In this document: in pieces, positions 1 through 13,632 of the stretch
Layout: each line of letters starts with the position of its first letter
Position numbering within the stretch: the first letter of the stretch is position 1
Assembly (NCBI GenBank): GCA_038087015.1
Contig: JASBNA010000006.1
Location: 1,364,001 to 1,428,000 of the forward strand
Origin: Cerrena zonata
Lineage: Eukaryota; Basidiomycota; Agaricomycetes; Polyporales; Cerrenaceae
DNA length: 64,000 nucleotides
Direction: 5' to 3'
Made by a program: the position numbers and the translations under genes
The notes under the pieces: generated by a model
Databases searched by the model: none
What the model was told of the DNA's origin: nothing
Seen by the model: only the letters and a program-made list of their open reading frames with translations

Positions 1-2902
1 CTGGGAACATTGAACAGTCCGAGCTACACGTCTATGCTCCAAATGCGGACCAAGCCCATTCGCTTCCAAGAAATGTCGGCTGGATGACATGTAGGATTAA
101 AATACTCAACTACATACGATATCAAAACTGAGAATACTCTATAAAGCACAGGGCATCTATCACGGCACGCTGAACTTTGACTCACCTTCGGACGACATGA
201 TTGACGGCGCTCAACTTCTTCCATATCCCGTCTTCCCCGCTTCACCTAGTCTTTCGCCATCGCGTAGAACACCAGAATTAGGGGGCACTCCCGCGTCGAT
301 ATCATTGACGGAGTTCCATTTCATTTTACTCTACAAAGATCGTGTGGTCGCGATGTCCGGCCTTAACGAGCAAATAACATATGAAGAAGCTCTCCCTCTG
401 GTAAGATCTTGATTCTTATGAATGTATGAGTAACTAATACAATGTATAGAAACCGTCGGAAAGTATACGCGGCTTAACCTCTGATCCCATTCGGAAAACC
501 TACTGGGTATATACTGATCAGTCGCTGTTCGAGCTGGGCGTACGGAATGAGGATAGAGACGTATGGAAGATCTATCTCGAAAAGGGCAAATTCGACCTTG
601 CACTTCAGCATGCAAAGGTATATTTTAGTCTCTCTCGTCAGTGAACTGCGTAGATGTTGATGTATAATATTTACTTTCCAGACAGCTAGTCAACGTGATG
701 TTGTGATGGCAGCTCAAGGCTCGTGCCTTTTTCAAAGAGGGACGTTATTTCAAGCAGCACAAGCATTCGCCCAATGTTCAGTGACCTTCGAAGAAGTCAC
801 ATTGAAATTCTTAGATGTCGGACAGAGAGATGCTCTTCGGTCGTACCTGATTTCACGACTAGAGCGAACCAAACGTAGTGTAAGTGCAAGTCCAATCTAC
901 TCTCCGTAGATATTCTGGCTAATTCAATCATGACAGGATTTATCACAACGAATGATGCTGGCAACGTGGCTGGTCGAGTTTTATCTTAGCAAGTGTAACG
1001 AACTCGATGATCTCGTTGGGTCTGAGTCAGTCTCGCAGGATGTAGCTAACCTGCAGGCCGAGCGAAGTATGGTCGAGGACGATTTGAAACATTTCTTCGA
1101 AACATATAAAGTGAGTCGAATATCTGTGTGTTTTTTGCTCTACCTGTTAATTAAATTCTATCGCAGGCGAATCTAGATTCCGATACAGTGTATGAACTTA
1201 TCCAAGGGCACGGCCGGACAGAAATGTACTTACATTACGCGACTGTCATCGGTGACTACAAGAGAGTCGTCGCACATTGGATCCTGGAAGAAGAATGGGT
1301 CAAAGCTATCGATGTCCTAAATAGACAGGTATGGTTTTGTGTATTTGATAGAAGTGATAAATGATCTGACCCCCATTCTGCAGTCCGATTTGGAATTGTA
1401 TTACCGCTATGCACCAACACTGATGCGCCAAGCACCAAAGGAGACGGTCAATTCATGGCTCCGGCAACAGGCACTAGATCCCCTACGCCTTATCCCAGCT
1501 CTGCTTCGACTGCAACATATCCCTCGGGATCCCCTCTCGCCGAATCACGCCGTTCGATATCTCAATCATGTCATTTTCGAGCAAGGAAACACATCGCCCA
1601 CTATTCACAATCTCATGATTACATTCTACGCATCTACCCCATCGCCGTCGTCGTCTTCGGGACACCCAGAGGACGATGGACCTCTACTTCGATTCTTGAC
1701 TACTGCTCCTTCGGATCCGATGACGGGGAAACCTTACTATGATTTGGACTACGCATTACGGCTATGTAAACAGACAGGTCGTACACAACCATGCGTGCAT
1801 ATTTATGCCAAGATGGGTCTTTGGGAGAGTAGCGTGGATCTTGCACTGGAGAAAGGCGATCTTGAATTGGCGAAGATCAATGCTGATATGCCACCCGATG
1901 AAGACCGTCAGCTCAGGAAACGGTTATGGCTGAAGATTGCGAAATATGTCGTCCAGGACAAACAGGATATCAAAGCGTAAGTTCCCCAGTTGATGCTCAC
2001 GACATTATACTTGATGTATTATCTTATAGTGCTATGCGATTCTTGGAGAACACCGATCTCCTCAAGATCGAGGACATCCTGCCATTCTTCCCAGACTTCG
2101 TTGTCATTGACGATTTCAAAGAAGAAATTTGCACAGCCCTGGAAGGATATTCTGCTCATATTGATGAACTGAAAGCGGAGATGGACGAGGCTACACGTAA
2201 TGCTGAGTCTATCAAGCAGGACATCGCTGGTCTCAAGAAACGGTTCATCACTATCGATGCTGCAGAGCAATGTTCTGTCTGTGGATCGTCGTTATTGTCG
2301 AGACAGTTCTACGTCTTCCCATGCCATCATACGTTCCATGCAGATTGTCTAATTGGCATGGTAAGTGACCTTCTTTCTTTTTGTGAAGCGAACACTCTGA
2401 CAATAAGATCTTACAGACGAAAGAGTATCTTCCTGCTACTTCCTTACGCAAGATTATCAATTTGCAAACTGAGCTCGTCAAGCTCACCCAACAATCACCT
2501 CTTGACCGTAACTCGATAGCCAGCCCAACGCCTGCTTCACGGCAACCAGCTACACAGAGGACCCTACTATCTACCAACTTTGTAGCACCGATGCAGAATG
2601 GTGCCCGCGCCGCGAACACCTTAGGTCGTGGCATCCTTTCAGCGGGTGACCGATTGCGTGAAATGATAGTTCCGGATGCTCTGGCTAGCGTCGTCACAGC
2701 GCCAGCTGGATGGATTCCTGGTATCACTGGCGGTAACGGGCGCCGACAAGGTGAGAAGGATGGTGAAAAGAAGGCGGAGAAGCTGCGAAGAGAGCTGGAA
2801 GATGTCCTAACGGCAAATTGCCCCTTATGTGAGAGTGTCGTTGCTGGTGTGGATAAGCCCTTTATTAAGGATGGAGAGGTTGATACGAGCTGGACACTGT
2901 GA
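1..2902 (+). CDS. VPS18: VPS18 (Pep3) vacuolar sorting subunit, 3' part
   Basis: The gene starts left of the window; at least seven exons are visible here. The first encodes the stretch ending PRNVGWMT, followed by an exon with IYHGTLNFD, then the Pep3/Vps18 core (WKIYLEKGKFDLALQHAK), a clathrin-repeat-like helical region, a coiled coil near 2150-2240, and a C-terminal RING (CSVCGSSLL, then FPCHHTFHADC), with the last pair CPLC shortly before the stop at 2900-2902. Vps18 is a core subunit of the HOPS and CORVET tethering complexes, which drive endosome-vacuole fusion at the vacuolar membrane; the RING binds other class C Vps subunits. The amino-terminal beta-propeller is outside the window. 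No lesion was seen. Identification rests on this order of motifs and is firm; exon edges are approximate. Confidence 0.92.
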
Positions 2903-3329
2903 TACCCATTTACGCATTACTGATCATTGATTACTGACTGGAATTTAATATTTTCTTCATCTGATTGTATTTGACCTCTCCAACATATGCCACAGAGGAC
3001 CTTAAGACATCGATCTAACACAATCTTGCAAAATAACATTATGATCAACCTAAACCTCTAATTGGCTGTACGTTCCAAATATTCTACACAGTGAAATATT
3101 TTGCTGAAATGTGACCAATAGCGAACTAAGAACGTGCTTACGCTAGAGAGTCACACGGCTTTCTTTGGAACCGAGACTAAGATGCCACGTTCAGGTCCCT
3201 GCATATTGCTTCCGTGAATCTTCTCATAATGCAGGAGACTTCCTTGGTGGAATTTCCATTGTCTATCCCAATAATGGAGAACATTAGAGCGCTATGATCT
3301 GACGATGGGCGTTCGTATATTGAGCGAAC
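2903..3329. other. Spacer, VPS18 3' end and MAP kinase promoter
   Basis: A 427 bp AT-rich spacer between two genes read in the same direction. It must hold the VPS18 terminator region and the kinase promoter. I see no clear TATA box, repeat or extra gene. Confidence 0.5.
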
Positions 3330-5203
<1,874 letters not shown>

Positions 5204-5664
5204 AGACCTTACTTGAAACGATTATGGTAATCGGAAGACGGATCATGACAATAGGTACTATATGAATCAAACTTAGGGGTTTCTATTGTGTTTGCTCTGG
5301 CTTCAGGCTTGTAGCTCGCAAGGGTTCGTGACGATCTAACGAAGAGTAGATAAATCAACTCTAGTTCGAGGCAAGAGGCTCCTGAAGAGATTTCGATGAA
5401 GTCGGCTTTCTCTCTCTTCTAGAAATGTACGTCTGGTTTCGAGTGTAATAACACAGTAATAAGCATGCAGTTATGTATTACTAGATACAAAGGCGTGAAT
5501 ATTGTGATAAGGAAATTGACACAGAGATAGAGAAAAGGATTGAAGTTTCAGATACGTAAACATCGGCATGCTCGAAGGACTCAGTCGTTATCTGCAGCCA
5601 GCAGAAGTACAACCACGCATTCCTTTCTGAATATAGCAATGATATATGCAAGAATCTTTTGCCA
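5204..5664. other. Tail-to-tail spacer
   Basis: A 461 bp stretch between convergent genes, holding both 3' ends. I see no gene or repeat in it. Confidence 0.5.
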
Positions 5665-7352
5665 TCACTCGTAATCGTCGCTCTCGGGATCCACTGTTGT
5701 TTGGTAGTATTGCAGAATCTCCATCAAGAACTTGTATAATTCCATAGCTTCCTTAACACGGCCGTTGAACAATTGTTTGTCCGCCTAAGAATGTTGTAAT
5801 CGAATTTCCTCTTGAATATTTCATAGAGTTTGAAGGACTTACCTCAGATGTAGTGTGTGACACTGCAAGCAATTCGAGTTCTCCTTTAGTCTTCTGCAAG
5901 TCGCCTTGGATCTGGGACAGAGTAAACCATCACTCCACAAATTTTCAAGCTGTTGAAGTTAATACTCACCACACCCCAAACCTTTTTGAATTTCCCCAAT
6001 CTAGAGGTGATATTCTTGAAGTCATTTGCCGAGTCCACCAGAGCCTTATCGAGCTTTTTGACTGCATCGTTCTTGATTGATATGTCCCTTTTCTCACCCT
6101 CCAGCCGCTTCAGCTCATTTTCCAGTCCTACAGATAGTATCTAAGTTTATGATGGTGAGTTAAGCAATAATACCACATACTAATTTGTGTTTCTTCCTTA
6201 GAGGGCCTACTATCATCACCATCCTGGTCCGAATTTTCAACCTAGAGTGGCATTGGTTAAATTTAGATTGTACCTGAAGCATTGACATCTGAGTTAGCAC
6301 TCACCCTAAACCAAGATTTGGGACAAAGAGCAGCAATAAGCCCCTTAACTTTGGATGCTAGTTTTAGGACAGAATTGCTATCCACAACTTGATATATCTT
6401 CCAGAATCATGTCAGGCCAAGCAACGAGAACTTCATAATACCACTTACTATTGAATTCAATCTAGCATCCGAGTAGTTATTGCATCAAATGTAGATAATC
6501 AGAGGCTATCAGACATACTGTGCGAGTTCTTTTTGAATCTTTTTGATTTCGGCATCGATCTTCGCAATGTCTTCACTAATGCTCAAATAATGCTTCTGTA
6601 CGAGTGCCTCCCATTTGGACTGGAAAGTTCCAATTACGCGGGTCAACTCCTTGAATCCTTTGAGAAGACCTTGAGCCTTTGTTTTGTCTTCTTCGAGGTG
6701 CTGTCGATAATCATCCAATCATTTAGATAATTATAAAATGGGAACAAGTAATACTGGGGAGTCTAACCTCAATCCGATCATCGATCGCCTTTTTGATCTC
6801 ATCGCCACTCAAAGACTTGGAGGGGTTCAAAATCATGAGAGGAGCGAATACGTCTACGTAGTCTGTGATGTATGTATATGCCTCGAGTCAGTGAACAATG
6901 ACACATGGACCGTACGACGCACCTTTGACGGCGAGATATGCATATCCAGCGACATCCCGGGACAGCATCAGAAGTCTAGAGAATTCCTGGAAAACAAATG
7001 ATTTATACTTCAGCCATAAGTATTCTTTGTAGAAAAGAAAAGGGTCAAAATGACTTCTCGATGTCCTGACCATTTCTCCAGAAGGTCATTTATGTCGTGA
7101 ACAATCTCCGGGTACATCGTAGGCTCGTCTCTGATTTCTTTGAGTGTATCCTCGACGTTACCAAAGGATTCTTCAATTTCGCAGGCATGTTTCGTTAGGT
7201 CCTTAATCTCCTGCTTGAAGTCATCTCTTTTATTGACAACGTTTTCCTCGACCCAGCTGCCTTTCTCCTGGTAGGATGCAAGATATATCGATTCCAGTCA
7301 GTCGGTACTTCAGTCGCAACGACATATGTGCAGCACGTACAGAGTCGCTCAT
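5665..7352 (-). CDS. Helical protein 1 of a tandem trio (HBL/ClyA-like, tentative)
   Basis: A multi-exon minus-strand gene. The first exon is tiny (MSDS) and is followed by an intron and an exon starting EKGSWVEENVV. It ends LQYYQTTVDPESDDYE at 5665. The product, roughly 350 residues, is almost entirely helical and Lys/Glu-rich with heptad-like spacing (for example IDAEIKKIQKELAQYV near 6510). It shares with the two genes upstream a motif SRDVAGYAYLAVK (about 6925-6965) and a preceding block DVFAPLMILNPSKSL. No signal peptide is seen, and the central region is less hydrophobic than in the third copy. Long helices around a central apolar segment are the layout of HBL/ClyA-type pore formers, so a membrane-active role is possible, but no diagnostic motif is visible to me. 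The paralogy is directly seen; the function is inference. Confidence 0.7.
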
Positions 7353-8024
7353 GATGTTGAATAGGCGGGCTGTGGTATGGTCATACAACGTATGAGCTGT
7401 TGGGATAATAGGTCCGCGATGCACTGTTAAGACAGTGGTGCATACATGCACAATCTTTATATCTAAATACCAAACGGTCAGGATTACGTCCGTTCAATCA
7501 GAACGTTTGGGGTGGCGGAAAGGTGAACTTTGAATTCTTCCAGCGCGAAGCTTAGTTGACGGTAGTGACATGAGAATGGAAGGGATATATCAGTGACATT
7601 CGAACGGAAAAGATATTTTGAGTGCTGACAAGCGAATGGAAGAGAAGTAGAGTCTAGGTTTAAATTCAAACTCTGAAAACAACGCTGTAAAAAGATCATC
7701 AGATCTGTCATCTGTCGTATGGTACAATTCTCGTAGTGTTCTTGAGTTTGTTATCTCCATCGGATGATACAAGGTCGGTAAGGAGTTCCTCAACTTTAGG
7801 TTCTATGTCAACGTGTGAGAGCGCTATTAACAAAGCACGTACAGACATGAGGTATATAGAAGTTAGATTGACAATGATACATAGGGATAACGACGTAGAG
7901 AATTCTGATCGCTAAACTTTGATAAAAAAAATCAATATTCCCCTTTCAATCATACGTAAGGCAGTTCCGAACCATGGACTTTGAGTGACACATGATTTAT
8001 TGGATCAATACTAGAGCAAATTTA
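7353..8024. other. Spacer between helical genes 1 and 2
   Basis: 672 bp that should include the promoter of gene 1. Short open frames here are interrupted and do not match the trio. No clear repeat or RNA gene is seen. Confidence 0.45.
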
Positions 8025-9651
8025 TCATCTACACGTCGAGAGCTCTTTGATATACACCAAAGCCCTCTGCAATTAGAAGATAGAGATCCCTCCCAGAGCT
8101 CACACGTGAAATGAACATATCCATCTCACATTACGATAGATCAATTAAAACCAGTGTCAAAAGCTGAATGTAAAATCGCTCACCGTTGTATTTTCAGAGA
8201 CCGAGTGATCCATGTTATTAAGATATTCATTCACAGCTCTCAGATCAACTTGGATCTAAAGTGTTGTTAAGACTTCGAGGAAGTCACCAGATGAAGAAGA
8301 ATACATACAATGTTCCATATCGAGTAAATCTTGCGAATTCTGTCTTCGAAAGCAGTCATACTTTCTGTATATTCTTCGAGAAAGACATGTAGCATTTGAA
8401 TGCCTTGCAATCCATCAAAAATACGCTGACGTTGTTCTTTGAGATTTTCCAATTTCTTTATCCCGTCTAGATAAGGAAGAATACATGAGTTGTTTGAGTA
8501 CACAGATACGTACACAATTTACCAATTTGTTTGTTAGTGATTGTTTTCAAAGGGCGCGACAAAGAGTCAACAGAGGTCTTAGCCTATAGCACTTGTGAGC
8601 ATATAATCCGCATGTTAGTACATTTTCTTTCGAGCTTACTATGGCTCCGTTTGATCCCTTCGGAAAGGTATCTAGGATTATAGAAAAGGCACCGGAGGCC
8701 AATGGAAAGATACCAGTCGCAGTGCTGGTGGAGCGTGCCTTGAATGATATGTCAGTCAAAGCAAAGTCTGCCTAGTATTTAGTACCTCCTGCTGATATCT
8801 ATAGTAGTAGATTTGTGATTTTTTCCCCTGATAAATAGCGAGAAATATAGCGTACTTTTCGAGATTAGCCACGATAGTTGATATTTCGCGATCAAGATCT
8901 TGTAAGGGAGATGGGTTCAAGGGTACCCCGCGTGTCTCAGCAAACACCATCAATTCTCTCTTGAAGACGGTGATCCGTTGTGCCAGATCCCCAAAGCTAT
9001 CAATCGCACTTTGGACTCTCGATTTCTTCTGTTCCAGAGTCTATATTGTGTATCAGTTATGTTGGTATCCGTCTCACTCAGAAAGTAAGACCTGTATGTA
9101 GTTGCTGATCGCACTCTTGATCTCTGGAATGCCCCTGTTTTGCGTAGTCAACATAGTTTCTATGAATACCTTAGCATAGTCTAGTATTCCATACAACGGT
9201 CAACCAGCAGCATGAGCAACACATAGACTTAATTACCTTTGGAAATGACACTAGCCTCTCCGGCTATATCTCTGGACTTCCATAGTAAATCTGTGAACAT
9301 CTAAGCAAGTTATCAATGCATGATCGCAGTTTCGGGTATGATGTTACCTCTCCCAATACGCGCCAATGCTCTCCAAGTTCACCTAGATCATCAGGAAAAC
9401 TGTGGGGGTCACCTTTCGGCGCGGTCTCTTTGAGCTGAGCCAGGGTGGTAGCAAACGAATCTTCGATTGATATCCCCCACTTTGAAAGCTCCTCCATTTC
9501 TTTAAAAGCGATTTCACGCCTGCTCAAAAGTTCTTTACAGATCTCCTGCTCTACTTCGACCGCTTTATTCGCTTCTAATGGAGTAACCTTGGAACCAAAT
9601 AGGACCGAGATTCCAGTTAGACGATGCCACCTTTCGAGTGAGGAGGACATG
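8025..9651 (-). CDS. Helical protein 2 of a tandem trio (HBL/ClyA-like, tentative)
   Basis: This gene begins with a long first exon (MSSSLERWHRLTGISVLFG) of mostly helical, charged sequence; about eight further exons follow on the minus strand. The motif KSRDIAGEASVISK near 9245-9290 matches SRDVAGYAYLAVK of copy 1 and SREVASYAYRAAR of copy 3, and the preceding block VFIETMLTTQNRGIPEIK also aligns. A moderately apolar central segment (ATGIFPLASGAFSIILDTF, about 8655-8715) lies where copy 3 has its strongly hydrophobic one. The 3' end is uncertain: reading through the last apparent intron gives the stop at 8025; without it the frame closes near 8160. No signal peptide is seen. Pore-forming ancestry is inferred from layout only. 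Confidence 0.68.
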
Positions 9652-10383
9652 TTAAAAGAGGGGGGGGAGGAGAGTGGGTCGATGAAGATGAGACACAGAC
9701 CTGTATCCCTGGGTAGGTATCCAGTAGATGGCGCCTGGGTACGGTGCTTGTGCATGTTGTACACGTTATGGCGAGTCTGTGAGACTAGAAGAGTCGAAAC
9801 TGTAATTCTAAGCTGGGAAGAGGTGATCACTATCAACATGCATATTACGAATGCTCTCAAACAAGCTCACGTACGTATAATGAAGATAATCAATAGCTGC
9901 CGGATCGTCATATGGTCTGGAGTCAAGTTCATATAAAATATGACGGACCGGTAGAACTTGAAGAGGAGAAATTTTCGAACAGAAGGACTTGGTTCGAGGT
10001 GCAAGAGTGGTGTAACTTGACATTAATGGAACACGTCAAGTGTTAGTACTAGCGTTACTGAGTTGTCATAAGGGATTACTGTGCGGCAAGGTCGGCTGTA
10101 AGATGAATCCTCGCTTGGCTTCTAAACGTCCGCGCCGTCAATGGTATTAATAGCTCTCGTTCTTCGAATTTTGGCATAACCTAGAGTTTCATTTCCGGAG
10201 CTGGTTAAGCAACGTGTTTACGGACGAGTTCCTGCAAAGCTCGCTGCGTGGAGACATTGCAATCTCGATAGGACAAGCCGGAGTTCTTGGTAGAGTATTG
10301 GTAAAATTAACTAACATCCCGCGATTCTTTATTGTCGCAAGCGTAAAAGATGCATTCGGTACAGCTCGAAGAGTTATCTCCAT
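9652..10383. other. Spacer between helical genes 2 and 3
   Basis: 732 bp with the promoter region of gene 2 and the 3' end of gene 3. Small open frames on both strands (about 65 residues around 10200-10400) overlap each other and show no family resemblance. I see no other structure. Confidence 0.45.
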
Positions 10384-11894
10384 TTACTTGGTGACTGTGA
10401 TTTGATATTCATCGAAAATATCTGCAAGACCTCTGTAGTTCTTCGCTACTGTCTGTATCTGCTCATTGAATTCCTCTCTCCAGTGCTTTGGAATACTATT
10501 AGGGACACATCTAACCATCAATTGAAATAAACAACCAACCTGACTATTTTTATCTTGTCCGACTGGTGCTTGCTCGACCTGACGTTTAATTTCGTGTAGA
10601 TCTGTAATTATCTAGCAGGGCATTAGTGAAACGCATAGCTGTACATATTTTCACTTACCCAATTCCACAGACAAGTAATGCAAGACAGTTTTCCAGCAAT
10701 GTTCCGCACATCTCTCACATAATCTTCGTTAGTGCCGACTTGAATCTTGATTCGATTTAGTTCATCCAATTCCACTGTCGAGTATCAGCGTGAATAATCG
10801 AAATAATATCCAATGGGAACGGATTACCGCTCTTTTGTTTCATCAGCTCTTTGATTCTATTTACCAGTCCAACCGAGCCAGATATTGCCTGTCATAGGTT
10901 AAGCATGTTAACATCGTACTCTTTAAATAAAATCTTACGCCGGCAGCCGTTGTCAAGAAGAGATCAATGTTGCCATGTATAATGTTGACAAGGGCGAATG
11001 CACCCGCCGCAGCTGCGAGTACTGCCAATGTAAAGCAGAGGGTGGCTATCTATAAGGGATTTTCTCAGGTGACTCCCTATGACAAGGTTGGTACACCTAC
11101 CTTGAGGTTCATCCTAGAAATGATAATAACAATTATTAGAAATGCGGTCAAACCAACTCGATTACATTCGACGTACATTCTAACAGAATTGTTTAACGAA
11201 GTGATCTGTTCTCCATATTGCTTGTATTTTCCACCAAGGTTTCGGGAGTTCTTTGTCTGTGTGATTCGCGTCCATTCTTGACAGAATATCGCAAACTCTT
11301 TTTGGAACTTCTCAAAGCTGCCAATCAGATATTTTGCTCTTGTTTTATCATTTGCCAGTTGCTATATCGCTTCTGTCAATAATTTGTCCCGGCGAATTGA
11401 TAGTTGAATATATTACCACTTGGTATTTCTCAATCGCCTCCCCCATATCGGCTGTTGGTATGTGTAGAAGAACGTTATGGATAAAAACATTGGCAAAATC
11501 TGTATAAGGGTAAGCTTGGAAGAGCAGCTGTAATTCGTCTTACCACGAGCTGCACGATATGCATATGAAGCAACTTCACGAGAATCCCAAAGGATCTTCT
11601 GATATTCCTATAAAGATTATTGGTCATGTCAGTCTACAACGGCCAAAACAAGCGGATGGGTACCGTGTGTAGCCTACTCCATGTAGTGGTGAGACGTTTG
11701 ATGTCGCTGATTACTTGTTCCGGTACTTTTTCAGATGCTTGTAAGCTGTATAGCATTTGCGAAATATTGTCGAAGTAGTCGTCGAGAGATAGCGTATCGG
11801 TAGCAAGATTCCTCACTTGGCTTATGATTTCATCCCTAAGCTCAGGGGTAAGGTATGAGCTATGGTTAGAGAAGAGATTCGAATAGCTAGACAT
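10384..11894 (-). CDS. Helical protein 3 of a tandem trio, with central apolar segment
   Basis: A multi-exon minus-strand gene starting MSSYSNLFSNHSSYL and ending GLADIFDEYQITVTK. It is predicted to be about 370 residues and largely helical. A long apolar stretch rich in Ala, Leu, Val and Gly (begins LCFTLAVLAAAAGAFAL) is encoded at about 10941-11048, some 57% along the gene, between charged helical halves. That is where HBL- and ClyA-family pore formers carry their membrane-inserting hairpin. The motif SREVASYAYRAAR near 11545-11585 and a block before it (DFANVFIHNVLLHIP) tie it to the two downstream copies. No signal peptide is seen. Alternatives are a single-pass membrane or structural helical protein. 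The gene is well supported; the toxin-like reading is inference. Confidence 0.68.
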
Positions 11895-13632
11895 TCCAAG
11901 AGTAATTCACGGTATGAGGTGGGAGCACAACGGTGGGAGACTTGATGGGTACTAACGCGACCGATAGCAGCGCGCCCTAAGGAATACGAAGACTCTATGA
12001 ATAGAGACGCGTTATACCACCTGGTCAAGTAGGTATGCTATAGTGAGCACTAGGGATCGGATATTCGGGCCAGAGAGGAAGGTATCGTTGAACATGGACA
12101 GTCATGACATTCTCCATATCCCCGAAACTTCATCGTGTCACTTTCGACTATAACCAGTATAGAGTCCCCGAGATTTATCAAAGCGCCACGGATAATATCT
12201 GCAAGAAGGTTCCCACCGCCACTGGCAGTGCTATCCCAGTCGTAGCCCTAGATGAACGTACTGCAGTACTCTGTATAACGATCCGGAAAACGCGTAATTT
12301 GTGAGGGCTTGCTTGATAGTATATGTGCATCAACGTGTATCACTTACGAGGCTGACTGTCCATGAGACTATATATATTAGTTTTTACAGCGAATGAATGC
12401 AGACCAGAGTAATTCATTAATGATGAGCATTTTGCACAAATGACTCGGAGGAATATTCGGGAGCTCAACGGGCGTGACATTGAAAGACTGGCTCATGCGT
12501 GACTTGTCACTAATCTCAATGAGTGACGACTATAATGACTAACCAAAACGGGTAGTCACCTGTACCTCGCGAACATTCTTCGTCCGGAACTTCCCGGTTT
12601 GTCAGACACTGTCAGCAGACTCAGTATACATCGGGCCCGGGGTTTGTACTGTGTACAGAAAACTTCTGACGTTCTTACACATGTTGTATGCCAGACAGAT
12701 GTCAAGCAAGGGATGCTGGTTGTGAAGAACAGTATCACATTATGTAGCTTCTTCATCAGACCCAAATAACAATCTCGTCGACAGTGCGGTGACTAAAGAT
12801 CACGAGAAGCCCGAGTTAACCTAATTACTCGAAGTACACTTCAGTACGATGCATTGTACCTACTGCAATAGACAGCAGAATTCTTTTCAAAGCTATAGTT
12901 TCGCTAACTTGCGAGGCGTTGAAGTCTAGAACTTGAATCTAGACAACCGGAATTGCTCAAGACCGTGACGCTCAATGGTTCTAACTTCGTATCAAGCTGG
13001 ACGACTGCCGATGATACAGAACACCTTGCATGCACTGTTTACTAGCGTTCATGGATGTTCAAACGTTCATGCAGGATGATCATAAATTGATAGCGGCGTC
13101 ATGATGACCCTAGTCGCCGACTTCTTACCGGAGGAAGTTTACAATTGAGCGGTTTTACAAGCAGTGCATAGATGGGACCAATAAATTTGCTTATAGCGTT
13201 CATTCGTAGAGGTAGAATACACATCGATTGAAGCATGGGTTATTAAGAGGGAAGCAAAAAGGGAAGAGATTACTGTTCTAAGGGCGAGGGAATGGATAAG
13301 AAATGCACAAAAGCAGAGCATGCTTCAAAGCGCGACTACGCACCAGCTGTAGCCTGGGCTCACCAAGGAGTATCTTTGCTTCATAGTGCGCTACTTTGAA
13401 TCCCAAGCAGAACTCTGAATACGGAACTGTTGCCAAAATACCTATACTCAGCGGAAAGGTGTGCGGCAGTCGGGGTCTGCCATTAACACTGGCAAGTAAA
13501 TGCATTGCATCCCGAGATAGAAGGAGGCTCGAGTGTATACTAGTATACTAGAACGTTGAGACAAGCAACTCGGTCCAATATTGAGATAGGTATGTTCCGA
13601 TCCAGAACTCAGTCAAAGCCAAAGCTACCTCG
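11895..13632. other. Gene-poor stretch upstream of the helical trio
   Basis: 1.7 kb without a supportable gene. It holds the promoter side of helical gene 3 and the 3' flank of the diverged homogentisate dioxygenase. Short open frames (13139-13505 minus, 12556-12765 minus) have no splice-consistent extension and no recognisable motif. No repeat shared with the rest of the window was noticed. Confidence 0.45.

Noticed and set aside
9445..9936. 163-residue plus-strand frame over helical gene 2
   Set aside because: It lies antisense to the long first exon of gene 2, whose paralogy to genes 1 and 3 shows which strand codes.
13139..13505. Two overlapping minus-strand frames of 60-75 residues
   Set aside because: Too short, overlapping in different frames, and without a recognisable motif or signal peptide.
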